Source: Devosia sp. (lineage in GTDB: Bacteria; Pseudomonadota; Alphaproteobacteria; Rhizobiales; Devosiaceae). Taken from it: 64,000 bases of DNA. Position numbers and translations under genes: made by a program. This document shows positions 47,739 through 56,545 of the stretch, one piece after another (positions within the stretch are counted from its first letter, which is position 1; the number at the start of each line of letters is the position of its first letter). The notes beneath the pieces are model-generated. The model had not been told where the DNA came from. It did not search any database and was given only the letters and a program-made list of their open reading frames with translations. The stretch lies in the NCBI RefSeq assembly GCF_028290625.1, contig NZ_JAQGJM010000024.1:1-64000 (forward strand). The letters are read 5' to 3'.

Positions 47739-48698
47739 ATGATCTCGAATACAGGCCCTGCCTATTCGTCGCCCCAGCGGTCGGCGTTTGATCGTTACAA
47801 TCCATTGCGCTGGATCGGCGAACTCAGCGAGACGCGGTACTGGATGTACCTGCTGCTGCTGCCGAGTGCGCTGCTGATCTGCGCCGTGGTGATCTACCCC
47901 ACGCTGTACGGCATGCAGATGAGCTTCCACGAGATGCGGATCAATCGCCCCGGCCTCGGCAATGGCTGGGTCGGGCTGAAGCACTATCAGCGCATGGTGA
48001 CCGATCCTGTCTTTTGGGTCTCGCTGCGCAATACCGCGGTGTGGGTAACCTCGGCGATTGCGCTTGAATTCCTGATCGGGCTTGTGGCCGCTCTGGCCCT
48101 CAACCGCAACCTGCCCGGCAGCAAAGTGCTCGCAGTGCTGATCCTGCTCCCCTATTTCCTGCCCAATGTGGTGGCGGGACATATGTGGGCGCTGATGCTC
48201 GACCCGCGCCTGGGCGTCATCAACGACCTGCTGGTCAAGGTTGGCCTGCTGCAGGGCTACAAAGCCTGGTTCGCCGATCCCACCACCGCCATGGCCGCCG
48301 CAATCGTGGTCGAGGCTTGGCACAGCTTTCCATTTTTCACGCTGCTGTTGCTGGCGGGGCTCAAGGGCATCCCCACCGATCTCTACAAGGCCGCCGATAT
48401 CGACGGCGCGGGCGCGTTATCGCAACTCCGGCTGATCACCCTGCCGATGCTGAAAACCATCATTGCCGCCGCGGTCATCCTGCGCGTCATCGGCTTGGTC
48501 AATTCGCCGGACCTGCTGCTGATCCTGACCAGCGGGGGGCCGGGGCGCTCGACGCAGGTGCTGTCGCTCTATGCGTTCCAGACCGCTTACAAGGATTTCA
48601 ATTTCGGCTACGCGGGCGCCCTTTCGGTGGTGATGTTCGTGCTGCTGATGGTGTTTGCCTGGGCCTATGTGCGGCTCTCAAAAGTGAACGAGGACTGA
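47739..48698 (+). CDS. Sugar ABC transporter permease (MalF-like)
   Basis: 'YLLLLPSALLICAVVIYPTLYGMQMSF', 'IPTDLYKAADIDGAGALSQLRLITLPMLKTI' EAA loop. Confidence 0.92.
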   Translation: MISNTGPAYSSPQRSAFDRYNPLRWIGELSETRYWMYLLLLPSALLICAVVIYPTLYGMQMSFHEMRINRPGLGNGWVGLKHYQRMVTDPVFWVSLRNTAVWVTSAIALEFLIGLVAALALNRNLPGSKVLAVLILLPYFLPNVVAGHMWALMLDPRLGVINDLLVKVGLLQGYKAWFADPTTAMAAAIVVEAWHSFPFFTLLLLAGLKGIPTDLYKAADIDGAGALSQLRLITLPMLKTIIAAAVILRVIGLVNSPDLLLILTSGGPGRSTQVLSLYAFQTAYKDFNFGYAGALSVVMFVLLMVFAWAYVRLSKVNED

Positions 48699-48701
48699 CC
48701 C

Positions 48702-49547
48702 ATGGCCGCCACCCGCTCACGCTCCAAATTGGTCTGGGACATCGTCAGCTACATCGTGCTGATTGGCCTGGCCTTCATCTGCATCGCGCCCATCGTCTGG
48801 ACCTTCCTGACCTCGCTGAAGGTCGAGAGCGACATCGTCACCCGCACGATGCACTACATCCCCCCGAGCATCACGTTCGAGAACTATGTGAAGCTGTGGA
48901 ACCAGTCGAGCTATCCGACGCTGGTGATCAACAGCCTGATCGTCACGTCAACGACCGTGCTGATCTGCCTGCTCACCGGCACTGTCGCCGCCTACGCGTT
49001 CTCGCGCTTCCAGTTCAAGGGGCGCACTCAGTTGATGCTGGGCTATCTCGTGGTCCGCATGTTCCCGGCCGTGTTGATGATCATCCCGCTGTTCATCGTC
49101 ATGCGGCAGGTGGGCTTGCTCGACAGCACCTTCGGGCTGGCCGTGGCCTATACCAGCTTCCTGCTGCCGCTCTTCGTGTGGATGCTGAAAGGCTTCTTCG
49201 ACGCGGCGCCCAAGGAGCTCGAAAGCGCAGCGCGCATCGATGGCACCACGCGGCTGGGCGCCATGTTCATGGTGGTCATCCCAATCGCCCGCAACGGCCT
49301 TTTGGCCACCTGCGTTTTCGTCGCCATCGCGGCGTGGAACGAATATCTGTTCGCGCTGATGCTGACCACCAGCACCGGGTCGCGCACCTGGCCCGTCGGG
49401 CTGCAATTGATGGTCGGCGAGTTCCAGCTCCCCTGGGGCATGCTGGCCGCCGGCGGCATGATTTCCATTCTTCCTGTCATCGTCCTGTTTGCCCTGGTGC
49501 AGCGGGCGATGGTGGCCGGCCTCACCGGCGGCGCAGTCAAAGGTTAG
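48702..49547 (+). CDS. Sugar ABC transporter permease (MalG-like)
   Basis: 'APKELESAARIDGTTRLGAMFMVVIPIARNGLL' EAA loop; 'LVQRAMVAGLTGGAVKG'. Confidence 0.93.
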   Translation: MAATRSRSKLVWDIVSYIVLIGLAFICIAPIVWTFLTSLKVESDIVTRTMHYIPPSITFENYVKLWNQSSYPTLVINSLIVTSTTVLICLLTGTVAAYAFSRFQFKGRTQLMLGYLVVRMFPAVLMIIPLFIVMRQVGLLDSTFGLAVAYTSFLLPLFVWMLKGFFDAAPKELESAARIDGTTRLGAMFMVVIPIARNGLLATCVFVAIAAWNEYLFALMLTTSTGSRTWPVGLQLMVGEFQLPWGMLAAGGMISILPVIVLFALVQRAMVAGLTGGAVKG

Positions 49548-49551
49548 ACCC

Positions 49552-50628
49552 ATGGCAACGCTTTCCATCAACTCCGTCCGCAAGAGTTTTGGCGCCGTCG
49601 AGGTGCTCAGCAATATCGATATCGACGTCGAGGATGGCGGCTTCCTCGTGCTGCTGGGGCCCTCGGGCTGCGGCAAGTCCACGTTACTCGCGATCATTGC
49701 CGGCCTCGAAACCAGTTCGGGCGGCGACATCCTGATCGGGGACCGCAATGTCAACGACGTGCATCCCAAGGACCGCAACATCGCCATGGTGTTCCAGTCC
49801 TACGCGCTCTATCCGACCATGCCGGTGCGCCGGAACATCGGCTTTGGCCTGGAGATGCGCAAAGTCGATGCCAAAGAGCGCGACGCAGCGGTAAACCGCG
49901 CTGCCGAGCTGTTGCAGATCGAGCATCTTCTGGACCGCAAACCGGGCCAGCTGTCCGGCGGGCAGCGCCAGCGCGTCGCCATGGGCCGCGCCATCGTGCG
50001 CAATCCAGACCTGTTCCTGTTCGACGAACCGTTGAGCAATCTCGATGCCAAGCTGCGCGTCGAGATGCGCACTGAGATCAAGCGGCTGCACGAGCGGCTG
50101 GGCACCACCACGGTCTATGTCACCCACGACCAGGTCGAGGCGCTGACGCTCGGCACCAAGGTCGCGGTGATGAAGGACGGCGTGATCCAGCAATTGGCCG
50201 ATCCCGAGACCATTTACGAGCGGCCCGCCAACATGTTCGTCGCCGGTTTCATCGGATCGCCGACGATGAACTTTCTCAGGGGCACGCTGGAACAGGCCGC
50301 AGACGACCTGCACCTACGCTATGATGGCGGCACGCTGGCACTGCCTGAGCTGGCGCAGGACGTCGCCCATTTTGTGGGACGCACGGTCGTGGCCGGCATT
50401 CGTCCGGAAACGCTGAATGCCGGGCCCGGCGCCGCAACGCTGACCGGCATCGTCGACATCATCGAGCCAACCGGCCCCGACACCATGGTGATCGTCAATG
50501 TGGGCGGACAGCTCATCACCGCTCGGCTTGGACCGAGGGCTCGCCCCGTGTCCGGCCAGTCGCTGACCCTTTCGGCGGATAGCGCCGCCATCAACCTTTT
50601 CGATCCCGATACCGGCAACCGGATTTGA
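49552..50628 (+). CDS. Sugar ABC transporter ATP-binding protein (UgpC/MsmK type)
   Basis: 'GPSGCGKSTLLAIIAGLE', 'LSGGQRQRVAMGRAIVRNPDLFLFDEPLSNLD'. Confidence 0.93.
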   Translation: MATLSINSVRKSFGAVEVLSNIDIDVEDGGFLVLLGPSGCGKSTLLAIIAGLETSSGGDILIGDRNVNDVHPKDRNIAMVFQSYALYPTMPVRRNIGFGLEMRKVDAKERDAAVNRAAELLQIEHLLDRKPGQLSGGQRQRVAMGRAIVRNPDLFLFDEPLSNLDAKLRVEMRTEIKRLHERLGTTTVYVTHDQVEALTLGTKVAVMKDGVIQQLADPETIYERPANMFVAGFIGSPTMNFLRGTLEQAADDLHLRYDGGTLALPELAQDVAHFVGRTVVAGIRPETLNAGPGAATLTGIVDIIEPTGPDTMVIVNVGGQLITARLGPRARPVSGQSLTLSADSAAINLFDPDTGNRI

Positions 50629-50661
50629 CCTCCGGCCACGCCATCCCACGAGTTAGGCATC

Positions 50662-52554
50662 ATGACTGATCTCTCCAAGCTCCCCCAAATCGTCGCTGCT
50701 CGCATCGCCACCATTCCCAAATGGGCGCTGCTGCAACGGCAGATTTTCAGTGTCCTGGACCAGGCCGCGATCGAGTTCGCCGATCGCTATACGCGCGACG
50801 ATGGCACCCTGGTCTGGCGCGATCGCTGGCCGGGCATGGACGGCTCGGACGACCCCTATGAGGGGTTCATGAACATGCCGCTATTCTACGCTCTGGGCGG
50901 CAGCGAAGAAGTCTATTTGCGCTCGCGCACCATCTGGGATGGCATCACCTGGCAGTGGACGGAATATGGCCAGGTCCACCGCGAATACGACGCCTATTAC
51001 GACTGGATGCACCACGGCGAGAGCAACCTGTTCTTCTACTTCTTCGGCCTCGCCGACCCCAGCGTGCCCAAGGACCGGCAACGCGCGCGGCGTTTCGCCG
51101 GCTTCTACAATGGCGAGGACGCGGAGGCGCTCAACTACGATGCCGACAAGCGCCTCATCCGTTCGCCCATCACCGGCAGCAAGGGCCCGCGCTTCGTGCA
51201 GACGGGTGAGGACTGGTCGACCCACCGCGAAATCCTCGACAATTACCTGCCGCCTTTCGAAGATATCCCTGGCATCGACCGCTACGCCACGGCGACGCCT
51301 TGGTCCAACGACACCACCTATGCGGACATTCTCGAGCGCATCAATACACGGCAATCGCGCGGCGACGTGCCGCTCAATCTGGGCGCCACATCGTTGATGA
51401 CCCACGCCTTCGCCTATACGGGCGACGAAAAATACCGCGACTGGGTCATCGATTATCTTGGCGCCTGGACCGAACGCACCGCGCGCAATGGCGGCGTCAC
51501 GCCCGACAATATCGGCCTCTCCGGCGAGATCGGTGAATACAACGACGGCAAATGGTGGGGCGGCTATTACGGCTGGCGCTGGCCGCATGGCTCGTTCTCG
51601 CTACTGGAGCCGATGTGCATCGCCGGCGTCAACGCCGCCCTGCTCACCGGTGACATGAGCCATCTCGACCTGCCCCGCTCACAACTCGACATGCTCTGGG
51701 ACCTGCGGCGCGAGGAAAACGGCATCCAACTCGTGCCGAACCGGCACTATGACGCCGGCTGGCGCGACTTCCGCCCGATGCATCCGATGTATGGCACCTA
51801 TCTGTGGAACGTCTCCATGGCCGAAGAGGACGCAGAGCGGGCCGAGCGCGGCTGGGCCGGCCACCTGTTCGACGCGGTCAATCCGGCCTATCACGGCTAT
51901 GGGGCCTCCAATGGCGGCCATATGGGATTCAACGGCAATACGGCGCAGTGGTTCAAGTTCATACGGGGCGGCAATCCCGACTATCCCGAGGCGTTGCTTG
52001 AAGCCAATCTTGCGACCATCTCAAGCCAGATCGCGACCTTCCGGGCGCCCGAGAACGACCCCGAGACCATGGACCACTTTCGCGAGTCCATGACCATCCA
52101 CATGTGGCAGCAGTTGACCCCGATGGTCCTTGAAGGCCTGACGCAACTCACCCTGGGCGGACCGATGCACGTCTACCACGGCGGCTTGCAGCTCGCGCGT
52201 TTCCGCTATTTCGACGCCGACGCCCAACGCCCCGGCCTGCCGCCCGGCGTGGCCGCACTGGTGGACAAGCTGGCCGACACCAGCGCCGCGCTCACCCTGG
52301 TCAACACCGACGCCCTCGTAGCCAAGCGGGTCATCATCCAGGCCGGCGTCTTCGGCGAGCATGTCTTCGACGGCGCCTCACTCGATGGCGAGCGCTTCGA
52401 TGCGACCGGGCGCTGGCTTGTCGTCACCCTCGCCCCCGGTGCCACCGCGCAATTGGACCTCGGCATGCGCCGCTTCGCCAACGCCCCCAATTACGACACC
52501 CCCTGGCAAACCGCCGCCTCCGGCCCCGCGCCGCTCGTAGGGCGCGAAATGTAA
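50662..52554 (+). CDS. Uncharacterized 630-aa cytosolic protein, possibly an alpha-toroid carbohydrate-active enzyme
   Basis: Continuous ORF after the ABC operon; aromatic-rich ('GKWWGGYYGWRWPHGSFSLLEP', 'WVIDYLGAWTERT', 'GYGASNGGHMGFNGNTAQWFKF'); no signal peptide; C-terminal beta-rich tail. Confidence 0.75.
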   Translation: MTDLSKLPQIVAARIATIPKWALLQRQIFSVLDQAAIEFADRYTRDDGTLVWRDRWPGMDGSDDPYEGFMNMPLFYALGGSEEVYLRSRTIWDGITWQWTEYGQVHREYDAYYDWMHHGESNLFFYFFGLADPSVPKDRQRARRFAGFYNGEDAEALNYDADKRLIRSPITGSKGPRFVQTGEDWSTHREILDNYLPPFEDIPGIDRYATATPWSNDTTYADILERINTRQSRGDVPLNLGATSLMTHAFAYTGDEKYRDWVIDYLGAWTERTARNGGVTPDNIGLSGEIGEYNDGKWWGGYYGWRWPHGSFSLLEPMCIAGVNAALLTGDMSHLDLPRSQLDMLWDLRREENGIQLVPNRHYDAGWRDFRPMHPMYGTYLWNVSMAEEDAERAERGWAGHLFDAVNPAYHGYGASNGGHMGFNGNTAQWFKFIRGGNPDYPEALLEANLATISSQIATFRAPENDPETMDHFRESMTIHMWQQLTPMVLEGLTQLTLGGPMHVYHGGLQLARFRYFDADAQRPGLPPGVAALVDKLADTSAALTLVNTDALVAKRVIIQAGVFGEHVFDGASLDGERFDATGRWLVVTLAPGATAQLDLGMRRFANAPNYDTPWQTAASGPAPLVGREM

Positions 52555-52598
52555 TTCAGAGCCGGCTCACGATCTCGCTGGCGCGGGACGTCCGCTGG

Positions 52599-53063
52599 TC
52601 AAACTTCGGCGCTGGCTTCTTCCTTTTCGCGCACACTTTCCAGGTTGCCAATGAGCCGTTGCAGAAGATGGACCAGGAGGTCGATCTCGGCATCGCTCAT
52701 TCCAGCAGTTGCCTCCTCGTTGCCGACGTTGACGGCCAGGTCGATTTGCGGCAGCAGCGCCATGGCTTTGGCACTGAGCGAAATCAGCGTGCTGCGACCG
52801 TCGTTTGGATCGGGGGTTCGCTCGATCATGCCATCGCGCTCCAGGCGGGCCAGGAGTTGAGCCATGCTAGATTGCTCGATCCTGACGCGCGCCGTCAGTT
52901 CCTTTTGCGAAAGTTTCTCCCCCCTCCGCAACATGGTGAGAACCGGAAAGCTGGCGACACCAAGACCCATGGGACGGAATCTACCCTCCGCCAGGCGCAT
53001 CATCACCCGTGCGGCCCGATTGATGAGATGTCCCGGCCTTTCGTACAGTGGCCATTCCCGCAT
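52599..53063 (-). CDS. MarR family transcriptional regulator
   Basis: 'LGVASFPVLTMLRRGEKLSQKELTARVRIEQSSMAQLLARLERDGMIERTPDPNDGRSTLISLSAKAMALLP'. Confidence 0.93.
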   Translation of the reverse strand: MREWPLYERPGHLINRAARVMMRLAEGRFRPMGLGVASFPVLTMLRRGEKLSQKELTARVRIEQSSMAQLLARLERDGMIERTPDPNDGRSTLISLSAKAMALLPQIDLAVNVGNEEATAGMSDAEIDLLVHLLQRLIGNLESVREKEEASAEV

Positions 53064-53076
53064 TATATCCCTCTTG

Positions 53077-53110
53077 TATAGGCTCCTATATATAATATAT
53101 AGGTACCTAT
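53077..53110. promoter_or_regulatory. Candidate MarR operator array (alternating TATAGG/CCTATA half-sites)
   Basis: TATAGG(77-82)-CT-CCTATA(85-90)...TATAGG(98-103)-TA-CCTAT(106-110); central CCTATATAT-A-ATATATAGG (53085-53103) is a 9+1+9 palindrome. Confidence 0.7.
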
Positions 53111-53159
53111 CATTATCAGGCGCCGACGTAGACAAGCAAGGCGCGATTGAGGACGCATC

Positions 53160-54263
53160 ATGATCACGATTATCGGAGCCGGCATGGGCGGCCTGACGCT
53201 GGCAAGCGTCCTGCATCGAAACGGCATTGCCGCTGAAATCTACGATGCCGACCTGTCGGCGACCTCTCGCCATCAGGGCGGTATGCTTGATGTCCACGAA
53301 GATACCGGCCAGGTTGCCATCGCGGCGGCCGGCTTGTCCGATACCTTCCGCACACTAGTCCTGCCGCAGGGCGACGCCATGATGGTCCGCGACAAGACCG
53401 GCACGATCCTGTTGTCCGATGAGGGGGATGGATCGCGTCCGGAAATCGATCGCGGCGCTCTGCGCAACCTGCTGATCGAAACGCTTCCCGCGGGCACGAT
53501 CCATTGGAATTGCAAGGTCACCGAGATTGCCAAGGCAGACGGGGGAAACGAGCTAACATTTGCCGATGGCCGGGTGGTGACTACCGACGTGCTCATCGGT
53601 GCCGATGGGGCCTGGTCGAAAGTAAGGCCGCTGCTCTCCGCAGCAAAGCCCGTCTATTCGGGAATAACCTTTGTCGAACTGCGTTATTTGGATGCCGACG
53701 AGAAATACCCGATGGCGGCCGAGCTGGTCGGCAAGGGCACGCTATTCGCTCTCTCGGATGAACGTGGGCTTCTCGCCCACCGCGAGCCCAACCATGAAGT
53801 CTGCGTCTATGTCGCAGTGAAGGTCCCCGAAGAGTGGTGGAAAGGGCCGATCACACGCGACCTGCTGCTGAGTTTCTTCGCCGATTGGGACAAGCGATAT
53901 CTTGATGTCCTTGCGGCCAGCGATGGGGACCTTAGCGCCAGGCAAATCCACGCCTTGCCGGTGGGACACAACTGGCCCCGCATTCCGGGCGTAACCCTTG
54001 TGGGCGACAGCGCCCATCTGATGTCGCCCTTTGCCGGCGAAGGCGTCAACCTGGCCATGATCGATGGCGCCGACCTGGCAATGGCCATCATCGACAATCC
54101 CGGCGACATCGAGAAGGCGTTTGCCAGCTACGAAGCCAAGATGTTCCCCCGTGCCGCCGAAAAGGCAGCCGAGTCCGCCGAAAACCTGATCGTCGCTTTC
54201 GAGGCGGACGCGCCCAAAGGTCTGCTGGCGTTCTTCGCAAGCATGAGCCAGCCCGAAGGGTGA
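53160..54263 (+). CDS. FAD-dependent monooxygenase, TetX-like
   Basis: 'ITIIGAGMGGLTLASVLHRNGI', 'GGMLDVHEDTGQVAIAAAGL', 'LLLSFFADWDKRYLDVL', 'VTLVGDSAHLMSPFAGEGVNLAMIDGADLAMAI' resemble TetX motifs as I know them. Confidence 0.85.
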   Translation: MITIIGAGMGGLTLASVLHRNGIAAEIYDADLSATSRHQGGMLDVHEDTGQVAIAAAGLSDTFRTLVLPQGDAMMVRDKTGTILLSDEGDGSRPEIDRGALRNLLIETLPAGTIHWNCKVTEIAKADGGNELTFADGRVVTTDVLIGADGAWSKVRPLLSAAKPVYSGITFVELRYLDADEKYPMAAELVGKGTLFALSDERGLLAHREPNHEVCVYVAVKVPEEWWKGPITRDLLLSFFADWDKRYLDVLAASDGDLSARQIHALPVGHNWPRIPGVTLVGDSAHLMSPFAGEGVNLAMIDGADLAMAIIDNPGDIEKAFASYEAKMFPRAAEKAAESAENLIVAFEADAPKGLLAFFASMSQPEG

Positions 54264-54323
54264 TAGTCAGCCCAAGTGGCCGGCCAGGTGCACTCAGAGC
54301 GGCGGAAACCATGGGCGCGGCGG

Positions 54324-55559
54324 CTAGTAGGCCAGCGCGTGTAACCCTGCGGCGAGAACGCGGATGCCGGCGACGATGTCGGGGATCGAGGAAAATTCCT
54401 CTGGGGTGTGGCTGCGGCCGTCTTTGCTGCGCACGAAGATCATCACGGTTTTGGCGATCTTGGCCATTTGCTGGCTGTCGTGTCCGGCTCCGCTCGCCAT
54501 GGTCAGCGTCGGGATACCCTGCGTGGTAGCGGCGGTCTTGAAGGTGGTGACAAGAGCCGCATCGCTGAGGCAAGGCTCCTTCTCGATCTGGATGTCCCAG
54601 GTAATGTCCAGTCCGCGCCGCGCGGCGACTTCGCGCATCAGTGTTTCATGCAAAGCGTAGAGTTCCAGCCGCTTTTCAGGATCGGGATGACGCGCATCGA
54701 TGGTGAAGGTCACCGAGCGTGGCACCACCGCAGAGCCATTGGGATAGACCTCGGCACGGCCGATCGTGGTCACGGCCGGCCGGCCCAGCCGATGGGCGGT
54801 ATTGATAACGCCGCTGGCAATCTCGGCAAAGCCCGCCATCGGATCGCGCCGCAAATCCATCGGGAAGGCACCGGCGTGGTTCTGCTCGCCGGTCAGCGTC
54901 ACCGCATAGTGGCGCAGGCCGGTGATGGCGTCGACAATGGCGACCGGCAGGTCAGCATGTTCGAGGATCGGCCCCTGCTCGATATGCAGTTCGATGAAGC
55001 TCTCGATATCGTCACGCTTGGCGCTGGCGATCTCGGAGGGGTGCAGTCCAACGGCGGCCATGGCCTCGGCGATGGTTTCGCCATCGTAACCGCGGGTCGT
55101 GGCCGGATCGTCCTGCCGGATTTGCCCGGTAATGGCGCGCGAGCCCCAGAAGTTGGCGGAAGGAAACCGGCTGCCTTCTTCTTCGCAGAGCGACACCGCT
55201 TCCAGCGTTCGCCTGGGCTGGCCGAACTGCGCCTTGAGCAATTTCAGCGCGATCAGGGCACTGAGGGCACCGAGCGTACCGTCATAGCGGCCACCGGGCT
55301 TTTGCGTATCGATATGGGAGCCGGAGACGATGGACTTGCCACCTTCGCTGCCCGCAAGCTTGCCCCAGACATTGCCCACCGCATCGGTGCTGACGGCGAG
55401 GCCGGCGTCCTCGCACCATTTGGCGAACAGGCCGTTGGCCGCAACCCATTCGGGGGAATAAACCGTGCGCCACACGCCGGTGCCGCTATGGGCGCCGATG
55501 GCACCCATCTCCATGATCATGGCTTCGACCAGTTCGGGATCGACGATGATTTCCGTCAC
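54324..55559 (-). CDS. M20-type amidohydrolase, N-carbamoyl-amino-acid/allantoate amidohydrolase family (HyuC-like)
   Basis: 'VSGSHIDTQKPGGRYDGTLGALSALIALK', 'CEEEGSRFPSANFWGSRAITG', 'LHIEQGPILEHADLPVAIVDAI', 'MASGAGHDSQQMAKI'; GTG start overlapping upstream stop (GTGA). Confidence 0.9.
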   Translation of the reverse strand: MTEIIVDPELVEAMIMEMGAIGAHSGTGVWRTVYSPEWVAANGLFAKWCEDAGLAVSTDAVGNVWGKLAGSEGGKSIVSGSHIDTQKPGGRYDGTLGALSALIALKLLKAQFGQPRRTLEAVSLCEEEGSRFPSANFWGSRAITGQIRQDDPATTRGYDGETIAEAMAAVGLHPSEIASAKRDDIESFIELHIEQGPILEHADLPVAIVDAITGLRHYAVTLTGEQNHAGAFPMDLRRDPMAGFAEIASGVINTAHRLGRPAVTTIGRAEVYPNGSAVVPRSVTFTIDARHPDPEKRLELYALHETLMREVAARRGLDITWDIQIEKEPCLSDAALVTTFKTAATTQGIPTLTMASGAGHDSQQMAKIAKTVMIFVRSKDGRSHTPEEFSSIPDIVAGIRVLAAGLHALAY

Positions 55560-56545
55560 GATAAACGCTCCTGCCGGCCACGCACGACCTGGGATAGCGC
55601 GACGGCCACCACCAATGCACCGCCATAAAACAAATCCTGCACGAAAGTGCTGATGCCCAGAATGGACAGCCCGGTGATCCCGGTCACCAGGAAGTAGACC
55701 GCAATGACCGAGCCGATCGGGTTGAACCGGCCGGGGGTAATGCTGGTGGCGCCCAGGAACGCTGCCGCAAATGCAGGCAACAGATAGCTGAGGCCCGAAT
55801 TGGGATCGGCCGCGCCCAATGTGCCGACGAACAGGATGCCGGCGACGGCACCCAAAACGCCCGATACGAGGAACGTGATCGCCCGCACCTGGTCGACGCG
55901 AATGCCCGACAGCCGCGCCACTTCCCGCCCGCGGCCGACGAACAGCAGCCGCTGGCCGGCCGAGGTATAGGTGAACACGTACCAGATGATCGCAGCCACC
56001 AGCAGCGCGTAGTAGAACGCCAGCGGAATGCCGAACAGGCGCGTGACGATCACCGCCTGGGCGATGGAAAAGTCGATGCCGCTGATGGTGTTGGAATTGG
56101 AGATCCACAGCGTAATCCCGTGGATGAAGGTGCCCATGCCCAGGGTGACGATCAACGAATTGATGCGGAAATAGAGCACGATGAAAGCGTTGATGGCGCC
56201 GATCAGCAGGCCCACCGCCAGCGCGGCAAATACGGCCAACAGGATTGGCCAATGGAAATAGACGTTGAGCACCGCAATGGTCATCGAGCTCAGGGTCAAA
56301 TTGCCTGCGATCGACAGATCGTAGTCCCCCGCCGTCAGCGGCACGATCAGCCCCAGCGTCAGCACGACCAGGATCGCCTGCGAGCCGAAGATGGTGGAGA
56401 AATTCGCCCAGCTCAGAAAGGTGGTCGGCCGCAAAATGCCGAAGACCAGGATCACTGCCAGCCAGGCGACGATCAGCCCGTAGCGCTCGCCATTATCGAT
56501 CCAGCTCTGCCGTCGCGCCGCCCGGGCGGCATCCATATCGCTCAT
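55556..56545 (-). CDS. ABC transporter permease (RbsC-like)
   Basis: 'TTFLSWANFSTIFGSQAILVVLTLGLIVPLTAGDYDLSIAGNLTLSSM', 'GQRLLFVGRGREVARLSGIRVDQVRAITFLVSG'. Confidence 0.9.
   Translation of the reverse strand: MSDMDAARAARRQSWIDNGERYGLIVAWLAVILVFGILRPTTFLSWANFSTIFGSQAILVVLTLGLIVPLTAGDYDLSIAGNLTLSSMTIAVLNVYFHWPILLAVFAALAVGLLIGAINAFIVLYFRINSLIVTLGMGTFIHGITLWISNSNTISGIDFSIAQAVIVTRLFGIPLAFYYALLVAAIIWYVFTYTSAGQRLLFVGRGREVARLSGIRVDQVRAITFLVSGVLGAVAGILFVGTLGAADPNSGLSYLLPAFAAAFLGATSITPGRFNPIGSVIAVYFLVTGITGLSILGISTFVQDLFYGGALVVAVALSQVVRGRQERLS

Noticed and set aside
54324-56252. 642-aa amidohydrolase with long N-terminal extension
   Set aside because: The extension is an out-of-frame read of the RbsC-like permease; a GTG start with upstream GGAG at 55559 gives a normal HyuC-like protein.
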